5,668 nucleotides of DNA from Azonexus sp. (GTDB lineage: Bacteria > Pseudomonadota > Gammaproteobacteria > Burkholderiales > Rhodocyclaceae): the NCBI GenBank assembly GCA_031285115.1, contig JAITWU010000015.1:1-5668 (forward strand). The letters are read 5' to 3'. The stretch's first letter is position 1. Each line of letters begins with the position of its first letter. Below, piece by piece: positions 4,839 through 5,668 of this stretch. The position numbers were made by a program, and so were the translations under genes. Under the pieces are notes generated by a model that worked only from the letters and a program-made list of their open reading frames with translations, was not told where the DNA came from and did no database searches.

Positions 4839-5668
4839 ATGTTCGGATTATTCAAGCACGAAGGTGCGCAACAAAATTTGGCTGCCGTTCATCAGACAGA
4901 GGAACGGATAGCCCAACTGGAAGCGGAAAATCGCGCCTTGCGCGCTGATTGCGCCGCTTTTGAAGCGAGCGCCGCCGCCGCGCAAACATACAGCGAATGG
5001 CTGAAAAACGTGCTGAACAATGCTTTCGGCTTGCAAAGCATGTTAACCAATATCCAAAGTTCGGCGCGGACATTGTCAGAAGAGTTGCAAGAAGAAGAAC
5101 ATACGTTTCGCAATGGCGCGGAGGCGTCTCAATCTTCCGCCGGCGTTCTGGTTTCCGGGGTGACGAGCATGTCCAGAACAGCGACGAACATTGCCGGAAA
5201 CATGACCGCCCTCGACGATCAGGTCGGCGAAATCACCAACATCCTTGACGCCATCAAGGAAATCGCCGACCAGACCAATCTCCTTGCCCTCAACGCCGCC
5301 ATCGAGGCGGCGCGGGCCGGTGACGCTGGCCGGGGCTTCGCGGTGGTGGCCGATGAAGTGCGCAAACTGGCGGAAAAATCAGCCAAGGCGGCCAAGGCCA
5401 TTGACAGCATCGTCGGCGGCGTGCGCACCGGCATTCACATGGCCTCCGGCTCAGTCAGCGAAATGTCGGAAGAAGCCAACCGGCTGGCGGCTTCCAGCGG
5501 CGAAGTCAGCGCATCCCTCAGCACCCTCGGCAATTCTCTGGTCAATGCCAGCGGCGTCATCAAAACTTCCGCCCATCGTTCCTGGATGGATCTGCTCAAA
5601 ATTGACCATGCGCTATTCCGGCTCAATTTGTACATCGGCGTGGTGAACAATCTTCAGGAATACCAATG
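4839..5668 (+). CDS. Cytoplasmic methyl-accepting chemotaxis protein entering a CZB domain (3'-truncated by the window)
   Basis: 276 codons are visible and the frame is open at the right edge. There is no signal peptide or membrane segment, so the receptor is soluble. Residues about 18-50 form a coiled coil ([17 protein letters not shown]), 51-120 are a helical linker, and about 120-245 carry the MCP signalling module. The highly conserved tip is at about 141-181, with [20 protein letters not shown] followed by [18 protein letters not shown]; it contacts CheA and CheW. From about 248, [18 protein letters not shown] matches the start of the CZB (chemoreceptor zinc-binding) domain, with His257 as the likely first zinc ligand. 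Soluble MCP-CZB receptors such as Helicobacter TlpD sense zinc and oxidants such as hypochlorous acid; the same is inferred here. The first 270 bases are about 43-52 percent GC, whereas the tip-coding part is about 77 percent, hinting at a mosaic origin or strong constraint on the tip. Specific ligand and cheA/cheW partners are not visible. Confidence 0.92.
   Translation, partial: MFGLFKHEGAQQNLAAVHQTEERIAQLEAENRALRADCAAFEASAAAAQTYSEWLKNVLNNAFGLQSMLTNIQSSARTLSEELQEEEHTFRNGAEASQSSAGVLVSGVTSMSRTATNIAGNMTALDDQVGEITNILDAIKEIADQTNLLALNAAIEAARAGDAGRGFAVVADEVRKLAEKSAKAAKAIDSIVGGVRTGIHMASGSVSEMSEEANRLAASSGEVSASLSTLGNSLVNASGVIKTSAHRSWMDLLKIDHALFRLNLYIGVVNNLQEYQ

Overview
The window is GC-rich chromosomal DNA, dominated by GNC/GCC codons, from a proteobacterium. 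The valyl-tRNA synthetase reads as a betaproteobacterial type. The ParD-type antitoxin, the soluble CZB-type chemoreceptor and the abundance of small palindromic repeats would fit a Rhodocyclales-like environmental bacterium. The lineage is an inference from sequence style and is not proven.

Layout, left to right. (1) Bases 1-148 hold the last 48 codons of an Ala/Pro-rich protein on the plus strand. (2) Bases 145-384 form a short non-coding element with about 20-bp imperfect terminal inverted repeats, enclosing two strong hairpins built from CCCCTCTCCC / GGGAGAGGGG arms. (3) A clean TATAAT box at 413-418 precedes valS (450-3422, plus). It is complete with all catalytic motifs, but longer than usual because a second copy of the hairpin element, in the opposite orientation, sits in frame at 2442-2541. 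(4) Bases 3423-3748 hold a hairpin after valS and a 142-bp nested palindrome (3541-3682) with four C(GNA)G-loop hairpins. (5) On the minus strand lies a parD-like antitoxin gene (3844-4143) with its own promoter, a palindrome over the -10 box and a good Shine-Dalgarno. Its partner parE overlaps it by ATGA but stops after 32 codons (3749-3847), so the toxin is a remnant. (6) Bases 4144-4838 hold no convincing gene beyond the parD control region. They contain a 19-bp bulged hairpin, two AT-rich patches, a CRP-like palindrome, a C8 tract and several RNA hairpins, one terminator-like. (7) From 4839 to the right edge runs the N-terminal 276 residues of a cytoplasmic methyl-accepting chemotaxis protein that is entering a C-terminal CZB zinc-binding domain.

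The genes do not form one pathway: a housekeeping tRNA synthetase, a decayed toxin-antitoxin locus and a chemoreceptor happen to be neighbours. The shared theme is small palindromic repeats: upstream of valS, inside valS, and beside the broken toxin gene. The most notable observation is the in-frame palindromic element inside an essential gene. It recalls the coding-sequence insertions of Rickettsia palindromic elements but is a different sequence.
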